Below, in pieces: positions 1 to 13,126 of a stretch of 64,000 nucleotides of DNA. Origin of the DNA: Rotaria macrura. Lineage: Eukaryota > Rotifera > Eurotatoria > Philodinida > Philodinidae. The stretch spans positions 108,293 through 172,292 of the forward strand of contig OENT01000176.1 of NCBI GenBank assembly GCA_900239685.1, in the 5' to 3' direction. The notes beneath the pieces were generated by a model. That model made no database searches, was not told the origin of the DNA, and saw only the letters and a list, made by a program, of their open reading frames with translations. The stretch's first letter is position 1. Each line of letters begins with the position of its first letter. The position numbers were made by a program, and so were the translations under genes.

Positions 1-1712
1 TAAATGTTTGAATAGGTATAATGTAGTTTAGATCATTTATTTGATAATACAAACAAAATGTAGCTTATTCGGATATTAAGTCAATATTGTTTTAGATATT
101 TTTGAACTTTTATTTACTACATGAAATAAAACGAAGTATTTTAGCAGTCAAGTTCGTCTAATCAGATCTTTAGGAGTTCCCTAATTCGTCTAAATTTCTT
201 GGTTTTGATCTTTTCTTGAAACTGTTATGTTTATTATATCAATATTTGTGCATCCCAAGAATTTATTGTTAATTGATGTACTTTGACGAATCGTCAGCAA
301 ACATTAGAGTTTCATGGATGTAACATCTTGTCATCAACTGCAGAAGATATCTATTAGATGAGTACCAATGAATAATAGAAAATTTTACAATACTTTGTTT
401 TTCGGATCTTCATTTTCTAGATATCGAAATTTTACTGAATTTTTAAATAGAAAGCTATAATGTTCCTCGGACCAATGGAAAAATTGAATTGGAACGTTGC
501 ATGAGCAAAGTCCACAATGAGATTAGTTTAACAGAGCAGTTCTAACTTGAAAATGTCAATATTCAGATTTTGACATATCATTATATTGAATATGTGAAGA
601 TAGGAAATATTTGGGAAGTTACAAATTTTCTAATAAACTATTTTCATCGAGAAATGTTTTCATACAAAGTTCGAAGTTGGTATTCACAAGTTGAATTTTC
701 CGATGACATCGAAGGTAACTAAAGCTTTCTGTTGAAAAATTCAGGAAAACTTCGATACATAAAAAGCGCAGACTCGGAAAATCAAACTATTTCAAACTTT
801 TCTATTATTCATTGGTACCCATCAAACAGACATGGGTTCGATTGAATAACAATTCGATAATTAATCGGGACAACTTGATGATATTTTTGTGATAATGAGA
901 TCGTAGAGCTGAGTTTTATCTTGAAATCGAAACTTTCCGGTGTAATGTGGGATTAGACAAGAGCATGTTTGTGTTTGACCCAATAAGATTTAATTAATAT
1001 CTCATCAAGAGTACTGTAGTCGAACTGCTTTGTGCGTTCGATTCTTGTGATATTTTCAGGATTGATTTCTATGTCTTCATTAATCGAATCATTTTCGAAT
1101 GAATCGACAGAATTGATTTGTTTATGAAAATAATTGAAAAAAAGAATAACTCTATCTCTAATAGTCTTCCTACCTACACTTAAATCTGTATTAAATTTTA
1201 TGAAAATCCAATAGTTTTAATCGGTTCTACCATGTATCTGATCATTGTCTTGAAATATTAACAAAATAATATTGAGCGAAGTATGAACATTTCTCCATCT
1301 AAGATCCGCTGATCAATGAGTATGCAGTCAGTATGCGATAAAAGTTTGAATTATAATGTTATACTACAGCAATATTTATTCTTGGCAGTTTCTTACTACA
1401 GCTATATGAGAATATGTGACGAGAAGATTTATACCTAGACTAAATTTTCTATGAATCCATTCAGTCTTTATTCATTGAGCTAATAAATTTGAGAAGAGTA
1501 AGACACGTGACTAAGTCAGTCCGGTAAGCATTCTTATTGAATGAAACTATTGAATTTCTTTTGATCAAATAGTATTTTTCATTGGTAAAAAGGCTATTTC
1601 AAAGTTTGATGTATTTTAATAGACTTAATTTCCTAGTTTGATGAAAACCGACAAATGAGACAACAAAAAATAATTAAGCGCTTTCAATAAATAATGTTTT
1701 CAATAAAAAGTC
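1..1712. other. Upstream stretch, no gene recognised
   Basis: AT-rich sequence with stops in all frames. I see no conserved protein segment, repeat or RNA gene here. It should contain the promoter of the gene starting at 1713, but no clear core element stands out. Confidence 0.5.
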
Positions 1713-4700
1713 ATGATGTCAAATGCAATTATTCATCTGATATTTCTAACATATTTTTCATCGAATTTCGTGCAAGCACATGCTATTAATTATTGGTTGA
1801 CATCATATAAAACGGAAGAGATTATAAACGTAATTTTTTCAAATAGTTGCTGCTCCGAAGAAAAGCTGGAAGACAAAGTTTTTTGTGCTGACCAATGTTG
1901 TGCTCAAAACAAGGAACAGTATGATTTTAGAATGAAACTGGACATCGTTCATATAAAGAATTTTGACAAACTACCAATTAGATTATATGATAAAGTTGAT
2001 TCACGACCGGACAGGAATTTCTTTCTTATTTCATTTTATGTTAAGAAGGTCAAGAAGAAAAATGTGTTAATTACTGAAGCAGAGTTAGTAAAAGAATGTG
2101 GTTTGATTCGAAGGCCTAATGTACTCAATTGCCATCAATATATTAATCCAATGGATAATCATTATTTTTTCATTGGAGATGAATGTTACATTATCCCAAA
2201 AAAATATTGTCCGTCAGGTTTTGCAAACATTTTTTTCATCGATGAAACACAAGAAATCATCAGATATATACGAGCTATTTTTCGAAGACCAAAACTGTGT
2301 CCATTACAAAGTACAACATTCATTGATAACTTAACAACTCGTACATCGTCCACCAGTAATCAATTTAACTTACTAGCATAGCAACAAGAGATAAGGAAGA
2401 TTCTGGAAAAATGTCGCTAGACCTAGAGAGTTTGGGGTAATTAATCAACAAAAACAATATCTTGAATTTTTTATTTGAAAATTTCAATATAGTTTAGGTA
2501 ACGAAACACTTTCTTGAACAAAACTCTAGTCAGAATCGTGGAGCTCATGTTAAAAAGTCTGTGATGGTAAGAAAGTGATGTGACAATAAGTTTCGCATGT
2601 TTCCTACATTCTCTTCCATAGACTTTTCTCCTCTCTTTCTTTCCTGGAAGATTGTCTTTGTATGTTCTAAGAAATTCATTGGAATTATAGCAGCATTTTA
2701 TCAGCTATTATAAAATATTCCATTAGAGGATATTATATCATCGATTCAGATCATGAACACAAGTTTTTGACTACTCTGCACTACTTTCGATCAACTGCGA
2801 GATGCAGCGACGTTTTTCCATGATTCTTCCATCGCTTGTTAATTTCACCGAAACTATTTTTATTTCGATTGTCATTTCTTGAAATAATTCTTATTTTTAT
2901 TCACACTATTTTAGTCGCCATACCCGAAAATTTCTTTCAATCTCTATCCGATGAAATGTATTGTTTCATCGATTGAAGAATCCTGTTACATGAACTCTTA
3001 TAACTGTTATTTTTCTTTCTAACCAAACGAGTTCGTTTTCTCAACAATATTCAATTGAGAATACATTTGAGAGCTTTAATATTGAAACAATTAGAAAATA
3101 TTCCAAGATTTCAATCAAACATAATTTCTATTTCCAGACGAAGTCTTCTCTTGATCGTCATTTGATTGATGGTTCAAACATTATTAAAACATGATCTAGT
3201 CAGTATTTATTAGCATAAACAATAGAAAAGATGTTCTCAGAGCAAATTTCATTTCTAAAGTAGATTATGTATCATTCGAATGAATTTGACAACAGTGTGA
3301 ATACCACCTATTTAATAGTGCATTACTGACTTAGAACAAGAATTTACTACGAAAATTTTTGAAAAGTGAACTATTTTCCTATTTCAACCAAACTCAACTT
3401 CGATGACATTTTCAACCGGTCGGAATATTTCGAATAGAAAAAAGAAACACGTACTCAGATACTGGACAACAGATACTCGGTTCACCAATACAGATGTAAT
3501 CACCTGATACTCAAAATCTAATATCGAAAAATAAACCCTAGCGAAGTGAGCTCCTAAACTGAATTTTCTACACACTAGTCTTATTCATGGAGTCGAAAGT
3601 AGAGATATCTATTTTCTATATGAAAAGAGAGCTATCAGAATCTATCAATCAGACCTTATGTATTGATTCATTCACTCACTCAAAACAGATCGCATTTGAT
3701 GAAATATAACAACGGTTGCTATCCACGTTAAAATATTGAGCCAAAAAATCATGCCATTGTTGAGTATACAGTGAAATAGACTTTTTCGATTAAAGTTTTC
3801 ATACATGGTCGAAATCATCGTCCCAGATGATGCGTATATATATATACAGTGGGTAAAATAATTATTCGGACACGTTTATTTTCATTCTTTTTTTCTGCTT
3901 CCGTAAAAGCTATAACGAATCTAAAAAGTGATTCTAGTAGAGAAAATCGTTTCCGACAAGAATATAAAGGAATAAAAATTATACTCCGGTTTTTAACGAT
4001 AGGGTCTCCAGAAAACCAAAACCCTAAATTTTCTGAAACTCGAACGTGCGAATNNNNNNNNNNNNNNNNNNNNNNNNNNNNNNNNNNNNNNNNNNNNNNN
4101 NNNNNNNNNNNATTCGCACGTTCGAGTTTCAGAAAATTTAGGGTTTTGGTTTTCTGGAGACCCTATCGTTAAAAACCGGAGTATAATTTTTATTCCTTTA
4201 TATTCTTGTCGGAAACGATTTTCTCTACTAGAATCACTTTTTAGATTCGTTATAGCTTTAACAGAAGCAGAAAAGAAGAATGAAAATAAACGTGTCCGAA
4301 TAATTATTTTATCCACTGTATATGTCAGCGTCCAATCTCGGATTTAGGCCAATCTAGGATCTCACATTGAACACGTCCAATCTAGGAACCAACATTGGGC
4401 GCACATTATTTCAGGTCATTCTCGGATAGATCAGTCACAATACGTCCAATCTTAGATCCGCCTGAAAATTTCAGGCGAATCTCAGATTGGCCTAGGCCAA
4501 CATCGGATTGAAAATTTAACACGGCCAATCTCAGATACAGCTAGGGCAATATTGGATTCGTTTAGACCAATTTTCAATGAGATACTAAGTGTTATATTTT
4601 ATGTGAAGGTCTCGGTTCCGTCCATACAATGTATCAGATTAAAACAGGAGTGGGTAGAAATGCAAATAAAATTGAATCATTGTTTATGTTAAAGCAAAGT

Positions 4701-5524
4701 TAGAAAAAGGGAAAAAATGTTGTGATCATTATGAATGGTAATTTGTCAACATCGGAAGTGTCTGACACATCTACGGATACTAATCTATTAACATATATAG
4801 TTGCCAAAATAAATCATGCTCGTATGAGCAACGTGGTTCATGTTCGCTTCAGCGTAATATATTAGTCGATCATCGATTGGACGTATTGTAACTGATCTAT
4901 CCGAGAATGGGCTGAAATAATGTATGTTCAATGTGAGATCCTAGATTGGACGCTGACATATATATATATATACTCCAAAAGCGTTTTTTTTTTGTTTTTT
5001 CGTTCTGAACAAATGTATTGACACAGAAAGATAATTGCATATTAACTGAAACCTATTGTTAGGCACATCGTCAATAACATCGCCGACGAACAATCATATT
5101 GGTAAAAGAAAGTTCAATGAATCTTACGTTGATGGACAATGTTTTAGTTTTCTATTCAGTAGAATATACGAATTCAACAACATCAGTAAGGATTCTAGTA
5201 AGTTAGTTAACGATATTTCGTAATGAATTTTTTTTCTTGCTGTTGTAAAATATTTGATTTCATGAAGAATACATCAATGGAAAATCGAAGTAAAAATTTT
5301 TATGTTCAACAAAAAAACGTTATGCCACTCAATTTTTAGAGAAAAATTTTTCTAATTCAAGAAGTGTTCTTCATGTCTTTCTACTATTTATCATATGTCT
5401 TATAATATTTGTTGGTTTAACTTTCTACATGGAACTTTATCGAAGAGACAAATTCCGACATAAATCAAAAATGAATTTGAACGATGAATCTCAATCGATG
5501 CATGATGTGAATAGTCAAGATTGA
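1713..5524 (+). CDS. Predicted type I single-pass membrane protein, 5 exons
   Basis: Not a recognised family. Proposed exons: 1713-2355, 5063-5101, 5160-5185, 5268-5289 and 5340-5524; they sum to 915 nt, giving 304 residues plus stop, and all four junctions keep phase with GT/AG ends. Seen: an N-terminal hydrophobic signal peptide (about residues 1-22), a roughly 190-residue extracellular part rich in Cys (CC pairs near residues 46 and 62), a Thr/Ser/Asn-rich stalk that continues smoothly across the first splice junction, one membrane helix ([19 protein letters not shown]), then a basic and acidic tail ending in SQD. The first intron (2.7 kb) holds two inverted-repeat elements and an assembly gap. 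Without splicing, exon 1 would end as a 222-residue secreted protein at 2381, which is the main alternative. The three downstream micro-introns (58, 82 and 50 bp) are well supported; the long first intron is inferred from phase and matching composition. Role probably surface recognition or adhesion, but unknown. Confidence 0.6.
3847..4318. mobile_element. Fold-back inverted-repeat element (Tc1/mariner-like MITE) with gap at its centre
   Basis: Two arms of 207 bp (3847-4053 and 4112-4318) are near-perfect reverse complements with only a few mismatches near the outer part. The element begins CAGTGGGTAAAATAATTATT, ends with its complement, and is flanked by TA on both sides, the target duplication of Tc1/mariner elements. 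The mirrored open frames on both strands are a by-product of the palindrome, not genes. It lies in the first intron of the membrane-protein gene. Confidence 0.85.
4054..4111. other. Assembly gap (58 N)
   Basis: A run of 58 unknown bases lies exactly at the centre of the palindrome, where short reads would fail to cross the hairpin. The true loop length is unknown. Confidence 0.98.
4323..4958. mobile_element. Non-autonomous inverted-repeat element beside the fold-back element
   Basis: Left end TGTCAGCGTCCAATCT and right end AGATTGGACGCTGACA are inverted copies, and similarity extends about 100 bp inward (the AGGATCTCACATTGAAC segment recurs inverted near 4930). It is flanked by TA on both sides. 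The interior carries several spaced copies of a CCAATCT/AGATTGG core. No coding capacity. It begins only 4 bp after the previous element ends. Superfamily not certain; TA flanks favour Tc1/mariner-type mobilisation. Confidence 0.75.
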
Positions 5525-8500
5525 AACTTACTTGTAAAAAAGTATTTTTTTCGAAACGTTGACGACATTTTAAATTTTCATCTTCTAACTGACATTTTCG
5601 ACATGGATATAATATATTACATACAGAACAGCCACCATATCTTCAATAGAATAAAATATTTACGTTATCAATTGAATTAGTCTTATTATAATTTTTTCTT
5701 CTTTATGTAGTAATTTAAATTTACTTTTCATATAAGAGTTGCCAAACACTTTCAGGTACAGGACAAACAAGATCATTAATAACACTCCAATAACATGGTA
5801 GAACACCTTCAATTATACATATATTAAACAATTCGAACAGAAGATCTTTTCTAAATAAAAATCGAACCTCCATGTTTGCATAGAAAATCACTATTTGTTA
5901 TTGGTCCTGGTTCAGCAAAATAAAATAAGCGATTTATCCAAGAACGAGATATATAAAATGGAAGGAGATAATCCTTTATATCGAAAAACAAAAGGAAACA
6001 AGTAGAAATATTATTTTCATTGATATGTTAACAAACTTGATCCATTGAAAGTAAATGTCGAATTGACTCGTATGTTTCACTCATTATATTGGACTCTTTT
6101 TTTCTAAAAAAACAGAAAAAGAAACCAAATTCATTTTTATTTTAAATCAAAAATAAAATAACCTGTAGAAAAGAACGTATGCTTCAGCATTTTGAACAAT
6201 CGCTGTATCAACTTGTCGAACGTTTTCATCATCATATTCATACCATAGTTGATTGAGACAATTCAATGCATATGTTATATAATGACCGCTGCCAGCACGT
6301 CCATAATGAACAATACATGAAAATAAATCGTACGAATGAACTTTACTACGACAATCTAATACAAACGAAAGCAAAACATACAAATAACAATCAAAAACAA
6401 TACTAAAAACCTTTATGAATAAATGGTGTCATGTCAAGATCGACCAAAGGAAATGATACATAACTTCCAATTTTCGTATAAATCATAGAATCATGACGAA
6501 AACGTTTTAAATGAATACATAATACCTATAATTAATATTAATTCTTTAAAATAATCAACCGAAAAAAAAAAACTTCCCTTACACGTCAAATTATTTCCCA
6601 TCTCTCTTTTCATTAAAAAATGTTTTCACTTTAGTTTATCTGGTCGTTTCCGATTGTAGAGAAATGTTTTCTTTTAATTCCGTACTGATTAAAGTTTTCT
6701 TCAAACATCTATCATGTATTTATTTAATTATCTAATTATGTTTGAACACTACAAAAATGACTTTTTTCCTATCAATCCTTCAAAATAATTATTTATTTCA
6801 TAATTACTAAGAATAATTTATTTTAATGGAATTCGAAACAAAAACCTGTACTGTATTTCGTAATTCTATTTTGCAACATGGATTGATAACGAGTTTTATG
6901 TCGGTAAATAACCAATAATAATTATATTGATTTGAATAGATAATAGAAGACTTTTAAAATCAGTTTTGTTCCCCTTTTGCAATGCTTGTTTCTCGTATAT
7001 TTCTATATTAGTCATGACTGATATTAGGAATACAAACGTTAAATACTGTCTACATTTGTCTTACGCTAGAAACTCAGCCTTCTTCTACCTGCTATAATCG
7101 TTACAGACATTCAAACATTACGAAAGCCATGAACATTTCTAGTCATGCAATAGAAGGAAATTTTACTTTCCACCCTAGAGCTCTTGCATTCTTTCATGAA
7201 TGAGCATTATTGATGAACAGGACAGAAAATTGACTATCTCTTTGTCGCTAATAATAGTAGCGTGCATAGAATCAAGAAAACATCTAGATGAACTGCATAG
7301 AGAGAAAAGTTGACTGTGAGTATGAGTGAATGGCTTGGTAAAAAGCGATTAGCGTGCATTTAGTCAATAGATAATGTATGGGTTACAGTCAAGAAGAGAT
7401 TGAAAAAAGAACGCTTTGATGATAATAATAATAGATAGAAGATCGAGTTTCTTGCGTAGGATAGATATTGAGATATGCAAAAAATGAGTATTATAGGATA
7501 ATGTTTGAAACTTATTTTACATCTTTTTGCATTGATTAGATTGGTGTTAGTATTTAGAATTCTACTATTTAGTGTCGATAATTTTCATTTTCTATCAATA
7601 AAATCTTGCCTTAATTCAATTTTTATTGATAGTTAAATTTATAAATGGTACATTAACTTACTTCAGGTAATTCTACAACTTTACAATATTTGATTCCATT
7701 TCTTAATCTGTATTCAAATGAGAGAGAGAAAAGAAATACAATGTATTATCATTCATATTTGAATATTTACTTTCCACATTTTTCGCAACTATACATATTA
7801 TCACCAGTTAGTTCATCAGCTTGAAAAAAAGCTTGAAGACAATCTTGTAAAGTTAATGGCGGACCCCAAATATTAAATGTCCATAAACTAAAAATGAAGA
7901 ATTGAAGAAAAACAAAAAATCGTGTACTGATTTAACAGACTTTTTAAATAAAGAATAAAACCATGAGACCCAAGAATCATTTCGATTTTGATCATACATT
8001 TGTTGATTGGCAAACGAAAGTTGATCATCATTTCCACATTGTATTGAATGGAACTTCTGAAACAATTCATTAAATCGATCAAACGATAGAAAAATAAAGA
8101 ATGGCGAAACTTTTTTACTTCAAGTTGTTCTCGTGATGGTATTGGCAATGAGAGATCTTGAAATGTTTCAATAGTTCCTGACCGACGGTTGCATGTTAAA
8201 CATTCAATGTGACTTTGAATTGATCCATCAAATATTGATGAGATTATCGAATTAGATAATGTAGATTTGGGTTTTTTTTCATTTGAATAAATTTTCGTAT
8301 TCGTTTTATCAAATAAACTCAACGGTTGTTCTTGTTGCTTGATCGTATTCAATGATACACCAGAATCAGTTCGACTTATTGTTTGATATTTATCGCGATA
8401 GACTTTCTTTTTGGAATATTCTTTTATTTCATTGATCGATGAATATTTACTTTTTTCATCATCATTACTATTGTCATCACTACTTGATGTAAAACCAGAA

Positions 8501-11500
8501 TTACATGTTTCATATTCGGATTCACCAGTTCGACTATATTGAACAAACCAATCCATGAATAAATTTCTTGAACATTTTTATTAAATATTCAGCTCATAGA
8601 TATTTATAATTAGATATAGATACTAGTGGAACATATCTGTGTGAATCGGAATTGCTTTTTTTATTCCTTGAAATTACATTTAATAATTACGTTAGATAAT
8701 TGTCTGAATACATTCATTCAAGTATCTCCCTATCGTACAATCTTCTAATGTAGAGCTTCGAATGTGATTTTCATGCAATATAAAATTCTATTGCTTATCA
8801 AATCTATTGGAAAATCTTCCTATTGCGGAAAACTCTTTTATTGTTTTGCTTTTCAAGTACAATCTATTTTAACAAATAGATGAAGAATTAGCTCACTTTT
8901 CTTATATCATCGACAATAGAAAAAAGTTAATTAGCACAACTATCAGGTTTAAGAACCGTATTATTCTTAAAAGGAAATTGACTGTTTTTTACGCCACTTA
9001 TTGCCTTTCTGATTCATCACAGCATTCAAAGATATTTGAAGGCACAATTCTTCGTCGAGGAATTGTTCTGAACCTACATAACACAGAGTGAGGCTGAGCG
9101 CAGAAAAAAACTCGTATTTTCTTCATGAGATTCAGAAGTATATTTAGATTTCCGAAAAAAGGAAATTATCAAAGTTTCCGTCGATGCGATAAATACACAG
9201 TAGTGAAACCGAAGTTTTAAGAGATATTGCAACTTTCAGATATTAGATAGTTTTTGGAAGCGCCGAACAATTTAGAACCCGAACGCTTGGAATTTCCGAA
9301 ACTTCCAAAATTTCTATTTTTTGAAGTCTAAACATGACTGGAGATTCATGAGACTTTTATCACAAAGGACTCATGATGATGATCCGGGAATCGATTCATG
9401 ATTGAAAAACAACCCTCAATAGAAAACAAGAACGAAAAATGAGATTGATTCTCGTCAATGTCAACGAACATCATCGTTTATAGAAAAATATCGTAGTCGA
9501 AAAATCCATTGAAAGTTCCATGGGACGAATCTTTCATCCGATACCATCCCATGGATCCACATTTCGTCACAACACGTCCCATGGGATGGGATGAGATTGT
9601 TTCATCCGATGCGGAGCTCTGTTCTAATGTATAGGAGTGAACTTTGTATTGTCCAGAGACTCAATAATAGGGTAACTTAAACTTTTACAATCAACTGATC
9701 TAATTGAGATTTTCGGTCTTGGTAGAAAAGAGCGAAAAAAATAGAAAGAGAAAAACGTCGAAAATTTAAATGAGCTTCAAGAAAAACTTATAGGTGATCA
9801 TTTCCATTCTCGTGACTCATGGTTTATGCTGTTTTATTGATTGGAAAAAGAATACTGATAGTTTATCGAGAAAAATGTTATTTTTTTTGTTTCCGGTGAA
9901 TAGTGATAATCCAATATTTTTTCGAGATTATTTTTTTATTACATCGAAATAAATAATTATCACAAATTATTAATGGATTACCTTTATTCGATGTAGCAAA
10001 AGATATGTGAAGTGTCTGAATGTTAAATGAAGTATTTTCAAAAGATATATTTGAAATCATTTTTACGATATATCTATCGAATAATAACAAGCTTTCTCGA
10101 TTTACTGGACAAAAATGCGCCATTCGATGAGTGACTAATACGAATGGAAATTATTGAATTTTGTAGCTATATCTTTTCAATCATCGGATGTTTCTGTTCC
10201 TTTTCATTTCGTCCATCATATCATATTTTCGCTATTTCCCTTCTTTATAGTTTTTCTTTCGCTATTTTCCTCTTTCGATTATTTTTCCGCCATTTTCATT
10301 TTCGCTCTTTTCCACTAACCCCAGATTTTCGTTCGTATAGAAATATTGAAATCTAAGTTGAACGGATGAAACTCCTTGATTTTGACAGTACGTTTTTCAA
10401 CTTTTAGAACTATGAATTTTACTCAATGATTGTTCTTTAATCAAATAATGAATTCATTGATTTGCATATAACTATCTCAGAAGAGTCCATTTGGGCATTC
10501 TTCTTCGGTGGTGACGATGCATGTTCTAATTCTTATAATTTCCCTCACGAAGTCATAAGAATATTGATAGAGTTTTCAGGATGATAACAACTAAAATCTT
10601 ATTAAAATTCAATACACCTCAAAGAAATTAGTTGCATAGATAGATCCCATACACTGTCAGCTAATGAACTGTTAAAGACATTAGAGTTCTCACATTTTCT
10701 GAAGTTCAAGAGCGATTTGGATATTCTCTATTGTTTTCGCTCAGAAATTTCTTTCGACTCTCTGTCACTTTGGATTTCATAGCATAATTTTGCTTCAAAA
10801 GAATATTTTATCTTCTAAATTTCTACACTAAATTTAATAAAAAGATGTGCGTTGTACTGAAAATTTTCCATTAAAATTCTTTTGGGGAACAGCTTTAAAT
10901 TTGAAGATCAAAATTACCGGCACTTTCAGAATTTACACACGTGAAATTGAATTAAAACCTTTTTTTTAATATTCTAGATACTATTCTTAGCATGCCTACT
11001 CTGAATGTTCTTTCATTCAATCAGAAATACTAACATGCAAAGCTCATCAATGAAAGCACACTTTCTTTTTTACTACAAATTTTCTCTTGTAATTCACTAG
11101 AAATAACTCAAAGATATTCTTTGCTAAGTATCACGAATTAGCCAGCTCAAACTGTGTCGATTATCAGAAAATTAAAGTTTCAGCTCAATCGAACAACACA
11201 ATCTTTCGTATCTATTAAGACTTATTTCTCTGAACTATGACGATTAGTGAAATGCCGATGGCATTCAATGGTATTAGTGTTTGAAACTATACATATCTAT
11301 CATCATAGAAGAAAACGAGGAAGAAGTAGACAAATCCTAGCAATCATGCACGGTTTAAACTTGAATTCAAAAAAACGTATGAAAGAATAGTGTAGATTTA
11401 TTCATCTATGCAAAGTCGAATTATGAACACATCATTGTTGTGTTTGCCCTACGAAATTCTTTTTCAGCACTCATGATTACCCTTTAGTAAACCTGATTCA

Positions 11501-13126
11501 TGATATAGACGAGAGAAAATCCAAGTAAGAAAAGCACGTATATTTTTATGAACGCATTCTGTTCATTTAGATCCGTATCGATCTCATCTCGAACATCGTT
11601 AGCCTACAATCATAACTTATCGATGCCTTAAATTCAGTTCACGTTAAATAAATTGATTTTATGATGGTTAGAATATAAATATTTATGAAGTAAACTGTTA
11701 TCATGGATGCCTAATACAGAAACGTTTACTGTACAACTTCATGAACACGTTAAATTGATCTAAATATGTACATATACGATTTACCTTGGTATAATAATAG
11801 CCGTTTCACTGTTTTCTGTACTACTACTTTCACAACGATGTTTATCATCGGAATGAGATTGAATAATCCGCATTTCTGAATGTAATTCATCCATAAAACA
11901 TCGAAGAAATTCTTGAGCATCCTATGAGAAAAATAGTTCTTTCTTTTTTAAATGAACACATTTTTTATTTTTTTTGGAATCTTTTACTTGTTGAGTATAA
12001 GAACGAAATGATGGATTGATTGAACGAATTTCCGCTGCTATTGAACTTGGATTTATAACAGGACTAAGAAGACATGAAAAACATATACTTCAATTGAAAT
12101 AAATCTATCAAAACTCTAACCTTTGTCGTCCATTAGCCCATAAGGATTGAATAAATTTCAAATAGGCTACAACCAATCGTCCACTTGATTTACTGTGTGA
12201 TGAATCTCCATTCGGACGACGAAAATGATTCATACCAATAAATGGAGTACAATCAAGAAAATAACTTGTCAATGGAGCACTGCAATCAAAGGAAAACAAA
12301 GAATATGATTCTAATAACAAGAGTAAAATTCAACTAATTGATTTTACCAATTTGAAAGTGCTTGTAAAGCGGAATTCATATAGCATGTATTGCCTAAATT
12401 ATATAAACCTGATATACCTAGAAATAGAATATAAAAAAATTGGAACGAAAGTAAAAACAAGTGAATTGTATAGGAAACCTCGAATAAAATCTGCTGTATC
12501 TGAATGTTCAAGTTCGAACAGTGTTGGTTCAAAACATTTTTCAAATTGATTTTGACGAACGTTGGAATTATTTGAAGGCTTTTCTTGAATCAAATTTACA
12601 ACATTCACTTGGACGGAATTATTTATGGATTGATTAACATTATTCATTGCTTTAGAAGATTTCTTTGTCAACATTGAACGATCCATAAATGATAATCTAA
12701 GAAATGCATAGTATTTTACGTTCACTTGAAGTGTTCTTTTTTGTCTTGAAATAAAACTTACTCGAAAGGTGGATCATTATTTAAAAGAACTTCCTGATTA
12801 CAAGCATGACACCAAATACGTTTTGTTGCTAAGTTAACTTGCAGTGGATGTGCTTTTTCTTTTTCATGATCAGTGCTATGATCATTTTTTTCTTTACCAG
12901 AACCACAACCAACAAACAAGCAACCTTCTCTTAGACACAGCCATAGATGAGGACCACTACAATCACATTTTTCACATTTCTCCAACTGAAAATAAATAGT
13001 ATCGAACATATTTATTCAATGTTATTTCAAGAAATAAAAACTAACTTCAATTGCATTAAAATAATCCTCTGTTGATATTACACCGATTGTAGCCACGTGC
13101 GGACACCGACTTACATTATTTGTCAT
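5400..13126 (-). CDS. USP20/33: Ubiquitin carboxyl-terminal hydrolase, USP20/USP33 type, 17 exons
   Basis: Cysteine-protease deubiquitinase. Exons, in transcript order: 13126-13046, 12985-12762, 12696-12479, 12417-12348, 12279-12121, 12063-11988, 11921-11785, 8566-8119, 8056-7941, 7887-7771, 7707-7662, 6525-6411, 6355-6163, 6103-6037, 5973-5868, 5806-5725, 5640 onward; all junctions keep phase. Domains: N-terminal ZnF-UBP (CPHV near residue 8, then Cys/His ligands to about residue 90); catalytic Cys box [20 protein letters not shown] near residue 180; QEF segment; low-complexity acidic insert (exon 8) inside the catalytic domain as in USP20/33; CxxC zinc pairs; His box GSGHYITY near residue 630; one DUSP domain ([21 protein letters not shown]). 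The human proteins have two DUSP domains; the second is not seen. The end is uncertain: a good donor (GTAAGT) lies after 5532, or reading through gives a stop at 5402-5400. Exon 9 uses a weak donor to keep phase. Intron 7 (3.2 kb) contains a hAT-like element and a FLYWCH relic. Confidence 0.88.
8751..9621. mobile_element. hAT-like non-autonomous element in deubiquitinase intron
   Basis: 871 bp bounded by a perfect 8-bp target duplication, TTCTAATG (8743-8750 and 9622-9629), the size typical of hAT elements. Ends TAGAGCTTCG and CGGAGCTCTG are imperfect inverted repeats. It matches most of the 1,072-bp element at 34545-35616, including a nearly identical stretch around 9020-9450, but lacks about 170 bp near the left end. 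No coding capacity. CCCATGGG/GGGATGGG words recur near the right end. Confidence 0.88.
9878..10123 (-). pseudogene. FLYWCH-type zinc-finger relic within deubiquitinase intron
   Basis: An 81-codon open frame contains the order F-x2[21 protein letters not shown]4-KKYW, which resembles the first half of a FLYWCH zinc finger. The expected Cys soon after YW and the following Cys/His ligands are absent; the frame ends 11 codons later. It may be a decayed gene fragment or an exon whose partners are lost. It is on the same strand as the host gene and in its 3.2-kb intron. The family call rests on motif spacing only. Confidence 0.4.

Noticed and set aside
3849..4316. Identical 107-codon open frames on both strands
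   Set aside because: They are mirror images created by the palindrome and run through the N gap; no protein family.
10144..10356. Phe/Ser-rich 70-codon open frame in the deubiquitinase intron
   Set aside because: Low-complexity composition from a T-rich tract, no homologous motif.
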